A program made the translations under genes and the position numbers. The notes under the pieces were generated by a model, which ran no database searches, was not told the DNA's origin, and saw nothing but the letters and a program-made list of their open reading frames with translations. Below are positions 1 through 8,322 of a stretch of 64,000 bases of DNA, one piece after another. Source of the stretch: Poriferisodalis sp965226645. Lineage in GTDB: Bacteria > Actinomycetota > Acidimicrobiia > Acidimicrobiales > Poriferisodalaceae. Position 1 is the stretch's first letter, and each line of letters begins with the position of its first letter. The stretch covers positions 186,001 to 250,000 of the forward strand of contig CBDDDL010000004.1 in the NCBI GenBank assembly GCA_965226645.1, written 5' to 3'.

Positions 1-558
1 GTTCTCGACGGAATCGTGGCGCTTGTGGACGCGCAGCAGCTGGCATCCCAACTGGAGGACCCCCGGCTCGCGCCCGCCATCCGACGCCAGATCGACGTAT
101 CGCACTTGGTGGTGCTCTCCAAGGTCGATCAGGTGGACGACCAAGCGGTTCAGTCCCTGGCGCGCCGGATCGGCGAGATCGCGCCTGGCCGGATGGTCGT
201 TCCCTCGGTTCACGGCCGCATCGACCCCCGGGTCCTGCTTGGCGCTGCACTGCGAGGCGCGACGTTTCGTGCCGATGCGGCTGAGCACCCCTTCGAGGTT
301 GCGACTGCCGTCGTCAGCCCGGCGGGCCCATGGGAGGTGACCGCCGTCGCTCGCTGGTTCGAGTCCCCGCCCGAGACACTGGTGCGAGCGAAGGGGTGGT
401 TCAGCACTCCCAACGGCAGCTGGCACGAGGTCCAGGCGGTGGGACGAAGCTGGCGTATCGAGCCTGCGGATGGGCCGTTCGACCCGGTGATCGTGCTGAT
501 CGGCGATTCTTCGGTAGCCGTCGACCGAGCGGCGGCATCCCTGCGGCACCTCGGCTAG
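1..558 (+). CDS. CobW/G3E-family GTPase, C-terminal part (5' end outside window)
   Basis: The frame is open from the first base, so the N-terminal half with the P-loop lies upstream of the window. The visible 185 residues start with a GTPase core strand (LDGIVALVDA) followed by SKVD at visible residues 40-43, which fits the G4 base-recognition motif of the G3E family. A CobW C-terminal-like domain follows (about 95-170, with the segment AKGWFSTPNGSWHEVQ). Proteins of this family are metal chaperones or insertases for zinc, cobalt or nickel enzymes; the metal cannot be told from this fragment. The gene converges on the extradiol-like VOC gene with 9 nt between their ends. Confidence 0.75.
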   Translation, partial: VLDGIVALVDAQQLASQLEDPRLAPAIRRQIDVSHLVVLSKVDQVDDQAVQSLARRIGEIAPGRMVVPSVHGRIDPRVLLGAALRGATFRADAAEHPFEVATAVVSPAGPWEVTAVARWFESPPETLVRAKGWFSTPNGSWHEVQAVGRSWRIEPADGPFDPVIVLIGDSSVAVDRAAASLRHLG

Positions 559-567
559 GCGGCCTGG

Positions 568-1470
568 CTATTCGGGCGTTCCAGCCATGTGTTGTCGCAT
601 CTCGGCCGATGGGGGTCCGGCTGTGCCCCAGCGATCTGACAGCTCCGGGGTACGTGGCCAGGTTCGGGGCACCCAGGTGGTCTCGTCGACCTGTTGCACC
701 TCAGCGGTGACCTCGGGAACCGTGCCCGCAGGGTCCACGAAGTAGCCGAACGCGTTGTTGCCCGGCCCGTGCCGGCCCGGACCCCAACCGACCGCATGTC
801 CCGCCCGGGAGAGCCGTCCGAGCGACGTCATGTAGGCATCCAACGAGGGAACTTCGTACGCAACGTGATTGAGGGACGCCCATTCGGCCCGGTTGAATGC
901 AATCGAGTGGTGGTCTGCGTTGCAGCGCAGGAACACCATCTGGCGTTCGCTCCAGTCGCTCACCCGGAAGCCCAGCACCTCGCACCACCAGTCGCAGAGC
1001 GCCTCGATGTCGGCAGTGTTGAGCACGACGTGGGCGATCTTGGTCGGTGTGGCATCGGCCCCCAGCGCCGCCACGGCCTCGGCGCTCGCGGCCAGTTCGA
1101 CGACCCGGCCTTCAGGGTCGGCAATGCGGAATCCGTAGCCCTCGCCGGGCCGGTTCAGCGCGGCAGGCTCGCTGAGCAGGGTCACGCCGCGGCCAGCCAG
1201 CACAACCGCTGCCGCATCCACGGCCCGGTTGTCGGCGAGACCGAAGCTGATGTGGTCGATGCCCTTGCGTTCGGCTCGATGCAGCTCCAGCACATGGTGC
1301 TCGGCGCCCGTGGCGCGCAACACCGCCGTGTGGGCATCGGAGTCGCTCAGCTGCCGCAGTCCCCACGGACCGGCGTAGTAGTCGACGCACTCGTCGAATG
1401 CACTGCAGCGCACCGCGATGTGCCGCAAGTGGGTGACCGCCCATGCAGGCTGGATGGAACTGACGCTCAT
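568..1470 (-). CDS. VOC-superfamily protein, extradiol ring-cleavage dioxygenase type
   Basis: 300 residues with two glyoxalase/extradiol (VOC) modules at about 14-130 and 143-260. In the second module H147, H202 and E253 sit where type I extradiol dioxygenases (BphC, catechol 2,3-dioxygenase) hold the 2-His-1-carboxylate Fe(II) site, and the segment GNNAFGYFVDPAG before the glutamate is typical of that family. Cleavage of a catecholic intermediate is therefore the likely role. It is the last gene of the 10603-568 operon; its ATG overlaps the stop of the molybdenum hydroxylase gene (ATGA), so translation is probably coupled. A lyase or isomerase of the same fold remains possible. Confidence 0.8.
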   Translation of the reverse strand: MSVSSIQPAWAVTHLRHIAVRCSAFDECVDYYAGPWGLRQLSDSDAHTAVLRATGAEHHVLELHRAERKGIDHISFGLADNRAVDAAAVVLAGRGVTLLSEPAALNRPGEGYGFRIADPEGRVVELAASAEAVAALGADATPTKIAHVVLNTADIEALCDWWCEVLGFRVSDWSERQMVFLRCNADHHSIAFNRAEWASLNHVAYEVPSLDAYMTSLGRLSRAGHAVGWGPGRHGPGNNAFGYFVDPAGTVPEVTAEVQQVDETTWVPRTWPRTPELSDRWGTAGPPSAEMRQHMAGTPE

Positions 1471-3827
1471 TGGTTGGTCCGGGCGGCATCGAACGCTGCA
1501 AGAACGGTCTCACCGGTCAGAGGCATCGAGGTCACGCGGACCCCGGTCGCATCGGCAATGGCGTTCGCGATGGCCGATGCCACCGGCAGCATGGCTCCTT
1601 CACCGAGGCCTTTCGACCCGAACGGTCCCGGTCCGTGACCCTGCTCCTGGGTGATCGAGATGAACTCCGCGGGCAGGTCGCTGGACCGGGGTACGCGGTA
1701 GTCGACGAGTCGGCCGTTGGCGAGCACCGGGCCGTCGAAGCGCATGGTCTCGAACAGAGCACCGCCGAGCCCCATGATCGCGGCACCCTCGTCCTGGCCA
1801 CGGCAGGCTCCTTCGTGCAGCACGGTCCCCGCATCGCCGGAGACCACCAAGCGGTGCACGGTCACCATTCCGGTGTCGATGTCGACGGAGACTTCCGCAG
1901 CTCCCCAGCCGTACTCCCACGACACGCACGGTGATTCGAGCGGGGCTCGGCTGTCACTGGGGGCCTTGAAGAAGCCTTCGCCGGTGAACTCGAAACCGGT
2001 CCCGCCGTAGGTGCCCATGACCAGCGGGGCAAGCGGGCGGCGGTCCAGGTCGCCGGAGCCGTCCTGGGGTGAGACCAGCACCATGCCGTCGGTGAAATCG
2101 GTGCGCTCCACCGGTACCCCCAGCGCTGTGGCCGAGAACTGCAGGATGCGCAGACGAGCGGCCTCAGCGGCCTTCTGCACGGCCTGGCCCATCACCGAGA
2201 TGGACGAGGAGGCGTTCGTGCCTTGGTCGAACGGGGTGTGGTCGGTGTCGAGGTCAGACCAATGGACCCGTGATCGCGGCACGTCGAGAACGCGTGCCGC
2301 GACCTCACGCAACGCTGTCTGGGCACCTTGGCCCATCTCGACGGTGCCGCATTGCACCCACGCATCGCCGCTGGTGGCCACCTTGACCCGGGCTTGTGCC
2401 GGCTTGTTGACCCCGCCCGAGTCCTTGAAGCCCACTGCCACGCCGCGGCCCCGGCCCGCAGGGCGCGCCTGGTCCATGCCGATGCGGTCGGCCACGAGCT
2501 CGAGTCCCTCAGCGAGGTCGGAGTCCATGGCGGATTCGCCCGGCACGTAGGCCTCGCCCAATCCGATGAGGTTGCGGCGGCGAAGCTCGACGGGGTCAAT
2601 TCCCAGCCGTGTCGCGATCATGTCGATCTGGCTCTCGCAGGCGAAGTTGGCCTGGGGGCCGCCGAAACCCCGGAACGGGCCAGCAGGAGTGGTGTTCGTG
2701 AGCACCGCATCGGTGACGGTGCGGATGTGCTGCCATCGGTACGGCCCGGCGACCCGGTAGCCCGCCTTCTCTGCGACCAGGGGGCTTGCATCGGCATAGG
2801 CACCCGCATCGAGCAGTACCTCGGCCTGGCGGGCCACCAGAGTGCCGTCGGACATCACGCCGGTCCGCAACCTCAGGCGTGCGTTGTGCTGGCGCATGGT
2901 CAAGAAACCCTCGTCCATCGTGAGGCAGTACCGGACCGGCGCTCCGGCCTTGCGTGCCAGCAGCGCCGCGATCGGCTCGGTCTTGCAGCCGTTCTTGGCG
3001 CCGAAGCCGCCTCCGAGATAGCTGACCTGCATGCGCACTCGGTGCTCGCCGATGCCCAGCAGGCGTGCCATCTCCTTGCGGACCGGAAACGGGTTCTGGC
3101 AGCTCGACCAGAGCTCGAGGCGGCTGTCGTCGGCTGTGCCGCCCGACCATCGGGCCACTGCGACGAACGGTTCGAGATGCAGGTGCTGCTGGCGGCCGTC
3201 GAAGCCGAACGCGTCGACGAAGACGTGGTCGCAACGTTCGAAGGCCGCAGGGTCGCCGGTTTCGTAGGCGAACCGGTAGCAGACATTGGGCCTGGGCCGG
3301 GTACCGCCGCTGGCGCCCTGCCCGTAGAGCGGAGTCATCGCCAGCGGCGCTTCGGGGAATATCTCAGGCGCGTCGTCGGCGAGTGCTGCGTCGAAGTCGG
3401 CCACGGAGGCCAGCGGCTCGTAGTCGACCTGTACGAGCGACAGGGCGCGCGCCGCTGCCAGTTCGGTGTCCGCGGCGATCGCGACCACAGGGTCTCCGAT
3501 GTAGCGCACTCGATCGAGCGCGAGGATCGGCTGGTCCTTCACGAAGTAGCCGTAGCTGTGCGACGCCACCAGCGGCCCGGCCGCGGGGCGGTGCTGCAGG
3601 TCGTCGCCGGCCCAGCGCTCACGAAGCTCGACGTCGAGCAGATCGCGCCGTGTCAGGACGGCCCGAACGCCGGGTGCCTGTTCGGCTTCGACCGTGTCGA
3701 TACGGGTGACGAGTGCGTGCGGGTGGGGAGAGCGCAGCACCTTGGCGTGCAGCATGCCTCCAAGAGCGACATCGACCGCGTACAGAGCGGTGCCGGAGAT
3801 CTTCGCCGCAGCATCTGACCGCGTCAT
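1467..3827 (-). CDS. Xanthine dehydrogenase-family molybdopterin-binding (large) subunit
   Basis: 786 residues covering the aldehyde oxidase/xanthine dehydrogenase a/b hammerhead (about 8-145) and the molybdopterin-binding domains. GGGFGAKN at 272-279 is the cofactor-contact motif, and GSKGLGE at 737-743 places E743 at the catalytic glutamate of molybdenum hydroxylases. The enzyme should hydroxylate a heteroaromatic ring or oxidise an aldehyde or CO-like substrate, passing electrons to the fused FeS/FAD chain encoded immediately upstream. ATGA overlaps join it to both neighbours. The CO-dehydrogenase active-site loop motif was not seen, so CO oxidation is not supported. The substrate is unknown. 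Confidence 0.9.
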   Translation of the reverse strand: MTRSDAAAKISGTALYAVDVALGGMLHAKVLRSPHPHALVTRIDTVEAEQAPGVRAVLTRRDLLDVELRERWAGDDLQHRPAAGPLVASHSYGYFVKDQPILALDRVRYIGDPVVAIAADTELAAARALSLVQVDYEPLASVADFDAALADDAPEIFPEAPLAMTPLYGQGASGGTRPRPNVCYRFAYETGDPAAFERCDHVFVDAFGFDGRQQHLHLEPFVAVARWSGGTADDSRLELWSSCQNPFPVRKEMARLLGIGEHRVRMQVSYLGGGFGAKNGCKTEPIAALLARKAGAPVRYCLTMDEGFLTMRQHNARLRLRTGVMSDGTLVARQAEVLLDAGAYADASPLVAEKAGYRVAGPYRWQHIRTVTDAVLTNTTPAGPFRGFGGPQANFACESQIDMIATRLGIDPVELRRRNLIGLGEAYVPGESAMDSDLAEGLELVADRIGMDQARPAGRGRGVAVGFKDSGGVNKPAQARVKVATSGDAWVQCGTVEMGQGAQTALREVAARVLDVPRSRVHWSDLDTDHTPFDQGTNASSSISVMGQAVQKAAEAARLRILQFSATALGVPVERTDFTDGMVLVSPQDGSGDLDRRPLAPLVMGTYGGTGFEFTGEGFFKAPSDSRAPLESPCVSWEYGWGAAEVSVDIDTGMVTVHRLVVSGDAGTVLHEGACRGQDEGAAIMGLGGALFETMRFDGPVLANGRLVDYRVPRSSDLPAEFISITQEQGHGPGPFGSKGLGEGAMLPVASAIANAIADATGVRVTSMPLTGETVLAAFDAARTNQ

Positions 3828-5284
3828 AGGGCGCCGTCCTGTGCCGGGTTACCGGCGGAGCGCAGCGCAGCCGCGGCAGCTTCGACTGCCTCGATGATCA
3901 TCAAGTAGCCGGTACAGCGGCAAATGTTCGAATCGAGCCAGTCGCAGATGGTCGTGCGGTCCGGGTCGGGATGTCGGGCCAGGAGGGCGATTGCGGTGAG
4001 GATCAGCCCCGGTGTGCAGTAGCCGCACTGGAAAGCGCTCAGCTCGGCGAAAGCTCGTTGGACCGCAGGCAGCGCAACTGCTGGGCCGGTCAGCCGGTCG
4101 CTGGCCGCTGCCGTGTGGCCCGATTCGATCGTGAGCACGTCACGACCGTCGGTTTGCCAGGCGAATGTTGAGCACGACGCGGTGGGATGGCCGTCGACGA
4201 GCACGGTGCAGGCACCGCAGACGGCCTGATCACAGCCGACACGAGTGCCGCCCAGGCCAGCGCGTGACCTGATGGAATCCACCAGCATCTCCGACGCCGG
4301 CGCAGTCACGCTGAACAGTTCGCCGTTGAGCCGTAGCTGTATGTCCACTGAGCCGTCCGACGGGGTGTCCGACGGTCTGCCGGTTGTTACGACAGCGTCG
4401 CTGCGCGATGCATCGGGCGGGGGTGGGTCGTCGTCGCCGTGGCCGCCCTGACTGGCCCCACCTGCAGCATGGAGCTGCAGACAACGATCGGCAAGCACCT
4501 CGATGACGCGGCGCCGGTACGCGGCCGAAGCGAAGACGTCATCGGTCGGATCGGCCAGCTCGCCGATTGCAGCGCGTACAGCGTCGGCGTCCGGGGCGCC
4601 GTGCGGGAGCACTTCGACATCGGGATATCCGCAGCCGATCGCGGTGTGGTTGTCCCCGACAGCCACAGAGGCAGCCGGCTTCAGCGATCGGTCATAGACG
4701 ACACGGCCAGCGAGCGGCACCTCACAACCGACCAGCAGGCGGTCGCGTGGTCGGTCGGCCACAGTGCAGCGCCGCTCGGAGCCATCGGGCTCGACAAAGA
4801 CCAGCACCGCGCCCGCGGCGGCCAGGATCGGGGCAGCGTCGTAGCCCGAGTGGAACGCCATGAGGTTGCCCCCCAGCGTGCCGGTGGACCGGATGCGCAC
4901 ATTGCCGATGGTCCGCCATGCATCAGCAAGGTCCGGTCGGTGGGTCCGCACAAGTCGATCGGTCTCGATCCGGTCGTGGGTGACGGCCGCACCGACGAAC
5001 AGCACACCGTCCCCCAGCGAGATCTCATCGAGCAACGCCAGCCCGTCGGCGGATCCTCGCCCGGGCCTGCACAGTGGGACGAGGCTTGGGGCCACCTCGC
5101 CAGAACGGAGCCGCTGTGCAACGTCGATCCCGCCCGCATGGGCCCATGCGCCAGCAGCAATCATCGAAGCGGCGTCTGCCAGCGAGGTGGGGCGGTTCAA
5201 CGAGAACGGCTCGATGCCCAAATGGCTCCGGGAGATCAGTCCAGCCGGAGCCGCGTTTGCAGCGGGATCTGCGTCGGCGTTCAT
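3824..5284 (-). CDS. Fused FAD-binding and [2Fe-2S] subunit of a molybdenum hydroxylase
   Basis: 486 residues. The start is ATG at 5284, which overlaps the upstream stop as ATGA; the longer open frame upstream is a shadow of the ThDP gene. Residues about 15-290 resemble the CoxM/NdhF-type FAD domain (N-terminal MIAAGAWAHAGGIDVAQRL region and a later RSTGTLGGNLM segment). Residues 335-475 are a CoxS-type ferredoxin domain with C351, C356, C359 and C371 for the plant-type cluster, and C420, C423, C455 and C457 for the second cluster. In most relatives these are two genes, or the order FeS-FAD-Mo in one chain; here FAD precedes FeS and Mo is separate. All eight cluster ligands are present. Confidence 0.88.
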   Translation of the reverse strand: MNADADPAANAAPAGLISRSHLGIEPFSLNRPTSLADAASMIAAGAWAHAGGIDVAQRLRSGEVAPSLVPLCRPGRGSADGLALLDEISLGDGVLFVGAAVTHDRIETDRLVRTHRPDLADAWRTIGNVRIRSTGTLGGNLMAFHSGYDAAPILAAAGAVLVFVEPDGSERRCTVADRPRDRLLVGCEVPLAGRVVYDRSLKPAASVAVGDNHTAIGCGYPDVEVLPHGAPDADAVRAAIGELADPTDDVFASAAYRRRVIEVLADRCLQLHAAGGASQGGHGDDDPPPPDASRSDAVVTTGRPSDTPSDGSVDIQLRLNGELFSVTAPASEMLVDSIRSRAGLGGTRVGCDQAVCGACTVLVDGHPTASCSTFAWQTDGRDVLTIESGHTAAASDRLTGPAVALPAVQRAFAELSAFQCGYCTPGLILTAIALLARHPDPDRTTICDWLDSNICRCTGYLMIIEAVEAAAAALRSAGNPAQDGAL

Positions 5285-6960
5285 GTCGGAATCGTCGGTG
5301 GCATCTCGACCGGGGGAACGAACGGCACCGGCATGGGTCCGAGGGCCTCGCAGTCCACCCGGATCATCTGCGGGCATCCTGCTGCGGTCGTGGCTTCGAA
5401 CGCGCTGGCGAATTCCTCGGGCGTCGACACATCGAAGTAGCCGAAGTCGAACGCTGCCGCTGCCGCGGCCAGGTCCGGGGTGAACAGATCCACACCGGAG
5501 CGGCGACCGAGGTGCCGATCTTGCGTGTTGCGGAGCACTCCGTAGCCGCCGTCGTCGAAGACCACGATGGTGACGGGCAGCTGCTCTTGAGCCAGCGTGG
5601 CCAGTTCGCCGAGTTGGGGGACGAGGCCCCCGTCGCCCACCATCACCATTGTCGGCTCGTCGGCACGGGCAACGGCTGCGCCGATCGACATCCCGACCGC
5701 CTGTCCAATGCCGCCTCCTCGGGGAACCACATTCGTGGACGGGTCGATCACGGGCAGCAGACGATTGCCCCAGGAGCTGTTGGGGATGGTGATGTCGCGC
5801 ACGCGCGGTGACCGGTCGCCGAGCACGTTCGCCATGATGTCGCAGATTGACGCGTACGGCCCGATGTCGCTCCGCAGCTCGGCCCGGCATTGCTGGCGTG
5901 CGGCAGAGATGCTCTCGTGCCAGGTGGGGTGGCAAGCGCCCCGACGACCGGGAAGCCGGTCCACGAGCGAGGCGACCACGGTGCATGCGTCGCCCACGAT
6001 CCCGACCTCTGCGGGGTAGACGCGACCGATTGCCGCTGGGTCAATGTCGATCTGGATGTGGGCAGGGGGCACCGCGAGTCGGTAGCTGCGGGTCTCGTTC
6101 GAGCGAAAGTGCGTGCCGACCGAGATGAGCAGATCGGCGCGGGCAAGCAGCCCGGCTCCGGTTGCAGACGCAGCGAAATTGCCGATGACCCACTCATCGG
6201 TCTCAGGCACGACGCCGCGGCCCGCGTTGGACGTGAACAGGCCGGCACCTGTGCAGCACAAGAGCTCGTTGATCGGGACGCTGCAATCGATGGCGCCCCC
6301 TCCTGCCCACACCAAGGGTCGCTCTGCAGCGGCAATGAGCTCAGCAGCCCGGTCCAGCGCTGCCTCGTCGGGCTCGGGCGCACCCCCGATGCTGACCGAA
6401 TCCGGATTCGTGGCAGCGCCCTCAGCGTGATTGTCTGACGCCGTTGGCTCGCCGTACTGCAGGTCGATGGGCCATTCCAAGCTGACGGGGCCACGCGGGT
6501 GCTGGGCCAGTCGCCCGGCGGCTCGGGTGAAGTCGTCCGCGGCATCGGGCCCGACAGTCGTCGCCCACACCGAGCAAGACCGCAGCATCCCCAACTGGTC
6601 ACGGGTCTCGTGAATGACGCCACGGCCGGCGCCAAGATGCTCGCTGGGAATCTGACCGGTGACGTGCAGCACGGGCGAACCAGCCGTGAGCGCCTCCACC
6701 AGCGCGCCGGCTGCATTCGCTGCGCCGGTACCCGTCGAAGTCACCGCGCACCCGGGTGTGCGTCGGACCCGGGCGTAGCCGTCGGCCGCGTTCACCGCGG
6801 CTGCTTCGGTGCGCGTGGGAACCCACCGCAAGCGATGCGCCAGCGCGTCGACCAGCGGGAGATTGTGGACGCTCACCACGCCGAAGGCCGTACCGACCCC
6901 GAGCGATGTCAGCACCTCGACGAGCAAGTCGCCGCCGTTGCTCTGCTGGCCTGCACTCAT
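5281..6960 (-). CDS. Thiamine diphosphate-dependent enzyme (acetolactate synthase/benzoylformate decarboxylase type)
   Basis: 559 residues with the three-domain layout of the POX/ALS family. E52 in the TRTEAAAVNAADGYAR segment is the conserved glutamate that activates ThDP. The C-terminal ThDP motif begins GDGG at 442-445, but the usual NN that ends it is DD (469-470). Such enzymes decarboxylate 2-oxo acids or join them to aldehydes. Within this operon a 2-oxo acid decarboxylase making an aldehyde for oxidation is reasonable, but it is inference. The ATG overlaps the stop of the SDR gene (ATGA). The substrate cannot be read from the sequence. Confidence 0.85.
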   Translation of the reverse strand: MSAGQQSNGGDLLVEVLTSLGVGTAFGVVSVHNLPLVDALAHRLRWVPTRTEAAAVNAADGYARVRRTPGCAVTSTGTGAANAAGALVEALTAGSPVLHVTGQIPSEHLGAGRGVIHETRDQLGMLRSCSVWATTVGPDAADDFTRAAGRLAQHPRGPVSLEWPIDLQYGEPTASDNHAEGAATNPDSVSIGGAPEPDEAALDRAAELIAAAERPLVWAGGGAIDCSVPINELLCCTGAGLFTSNAGRGVVPETDEWVIGNFAASATGAGLLARADLLISVGTHFRSNETRSYRLAVPPAHIQIDIDPAAIGRVYPAEVGIVGDACTVVASLVDRLPGRRGACHPTWHESISAARQQCRAELRSDIGPYASICDIMANVLGDRSPRVRDITIPNSSWGNRLLPVIDPSTNVVPRGGGIGQAVGMSIGAAVARADEPTMVMVGDGGLVPQLGELATLAQEQLPVTIVVFDDGGYGVLRNTQDRHLGRRSGVDLFTPDLAAAAAAFDFGYFDVSTPEEFASAFEATTAAGCPQMIRVDCEALGPMPVPFVPPVEMPPTIPT

Positions 6961-7706
6961 GGCATCACGAAGCCGCCGTCGACGACGATCGTCTGCCCGG
7001 TGATGTAGGCCGCCGCATCAGACAGCAGGAACGTGACGGTGCCCGTGACATCGGAGGGTTGCTGGGGTCGGCTGATCGCACGGTTGTTTGCGTACAAGGC
7101 GTGCCGCTCGGCGGGGATCCGCTCCGAGGAAGGTCCCTCGACGAGACCGGGCGCAACGGCGTTGACGGTGATGCCGTGGTCGCCCAGCTCGCGTGCCATC
7201 GCCCGCGTGAGGGCAATGAGCGCTCCCTTCGAAGCTATGTAATGCGACAGGCGCGGCGAGCCGTACAGCGCCGCATCCGAGGCGATGTTGACGATCCGGC
7301 CTTCGCCCGCAGCCAGCATCTGCGGGGCCAGCGCCCGACTCACAAGCCACGGTCCGCGTGCATTGGTGGCCTGAATGCGATCCCACTCGCCGGGCGTGAT
7401 ATTCCAGAACGCCTTTCCGCCCACGGCGTCGGCCAGTCCGGCGTTGTTCACGACGCCCCAGAGGGGCCCGCCGGAGCCGAGACGCTCGGCCATAGCTGCG
7501 ACTGAGTCTTCATCGCTTACATCGGTCGGGACAAACTCGGCGGCGCCGCCGCTGGTCCGGATCTCGCTGACGACACGTTCACCTCGCTCGGGAGACAGCT
7601 CGGCCACGATGACCGACCCGCCTTGCGAAGCGATCGCATGGGCCATCGCTTCGCCGAGCCCGCGCCCGGCGCCGGTGACGACGACACGGAGACCGTGCAG
7701 GCTCAT
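6957..7706 (-). CDS. Short-chain dehydrogenase/reductase
   Basis: 249 residues, a classical SDR. The cofactor motif TGAGRGLG is at 11-18, NNAG at 87-90, and the catalytic S143, Y156 and K160 are all present; the C-terminus ITGQTIVVDGGFVMP is typical. An acidic residue after strand 2 (AELS) suggests NAD(H) rather than NADP(H). It probably oxidises or reduces an alcohol/ketone intermediate of the operon's pathway. It lies 23 nt after the cupin gene and overlaps the ThDP gene. Confidence 0.9.
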   Translation of the reverse strand: MSLHGLRVVVTGAGRGLGEAMAHAIASQGGSVIVAELSPERGERVVSEIRTSGGAAEFVPTDVSDEDSVAAMAERLGSGGPLWGVVNNAGLADAVGGKAFWNITPGEWDRIQATNARGPWLVSRALAPQMLAAGEGRIVNIASDAALYGSPRLSHYIASKGALIALTRAMARELGDHGITVNAVAPGLVEGPSSERIPAERHALYANNRAISRPQQPSDVTGTVTFLLSDAAAYITGQTIVVDGGFVMP

Positions 7707-7729
7707 GGTCGAGCCGGTCGAGTGGGGGT

Positions 7730-8272
7730 TCAGTCCCGCGTGATCCCCGCCATGGGGGAGTGCGGGGGGTACGTGGGCAGCTGCGGTTTCGACGCACCAA
7801 GCATCACCACGAACAGCGCATCGGTGTCGCCGACATTGCGCAGAGAACGGGCCTGGCCCGCGGGGATCTTCATCAGGTCTCGGTACCCAAGCAGGCGGCT
7901 GGCGGACTCGTCTCCGTCGTGGATCGTGATCTCGAGCGCGCCTTCGAGCACAAAGAACGCCTCTTCCACGTCATGGTGCGTGTGCTCGGGGCCTTCGGCT
8001 CCTGGCGGCAGCAGCATGTTGGAGAATGTGAAGTGCTCAGCGGTCAGCGCCCGCTCATCGCCCTCATGATTGCCGGTGCCGCCCGAGCCGATGTATCGGA
8101 TCTGGGCACGCCGGTATTGCGGACCCGCCTTCGTCTGGAAGGCCAAAGCGTCCCAGTCTTCGCGCCGGGTGTCGCGCATGGCGCACATGGAGTCGATGCG
8201 CGCCTCGATGCCTCTTGATTCGGGGTGTGGCGTATCCGTTGATTCGATCGGGTCGGTGGCGGTCTGGCTCAT
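7730..8272 (-). CDS. Cupin-domain protein
   Basis: 180 residues with one conserved cupin barrel at about 75-165. Cupin motif 1 is present as GPEHTHHDVEEAFFVLEG, giving two His and a Glu as metal ligands. In motif 2 (PAGQARSLRN) the usual His is Arg, so the metal site, if any, is incomplete. An AGGA-containing ribosome site precedes the ATG. It may be a small dioxygenase, isomerase or binding protein of the aromatic pathway; no specific function can be assigned. Confidence 0.75.
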   Translation of the reverse strand: MSQTATDPIESTDTPHPESRGIEARIDSMCAMRDTRREDWDALAFQTKAGPQYRRAQIRYIGSGGTGNHEGDERALTAEHFTFSNMLLPPGAEGPEHTHHDVEEAFFVLEGALEITIHDGDESASRLLGYRDLMKIPAGQARSLRNVGDTDALFVVMLGASKPQLPTYPPHSPMAGITRD

Positions 8273-8322
8273 CGTTCGTGTCCTGTGGTCGTCAACGGTT
8301 GGCGGCTGGGTGCGGGTGAGCG

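Noticed and set aside
356..366. GGTTCGAGTCC, like a tRNA T-arm
   Set aside because: It lies inside the CobW-type coding sequence, and no acceptor, D or anticodon arms can be built around it.
2328..3818. Long open frame (496 codons) on the plus strand
   Set aside because: It is antisense to the molybdenum hydroxylase gene; its protein has no family pattern and results from high GC at third positions.
1467..5284. Molybdenum hydroxylase as a carbon monoxide dehydrogenase
   Set aside because: The characteristic active-site loop of form I CoxL was not seen and the operon has oxygenases rather than cox accessory genes.
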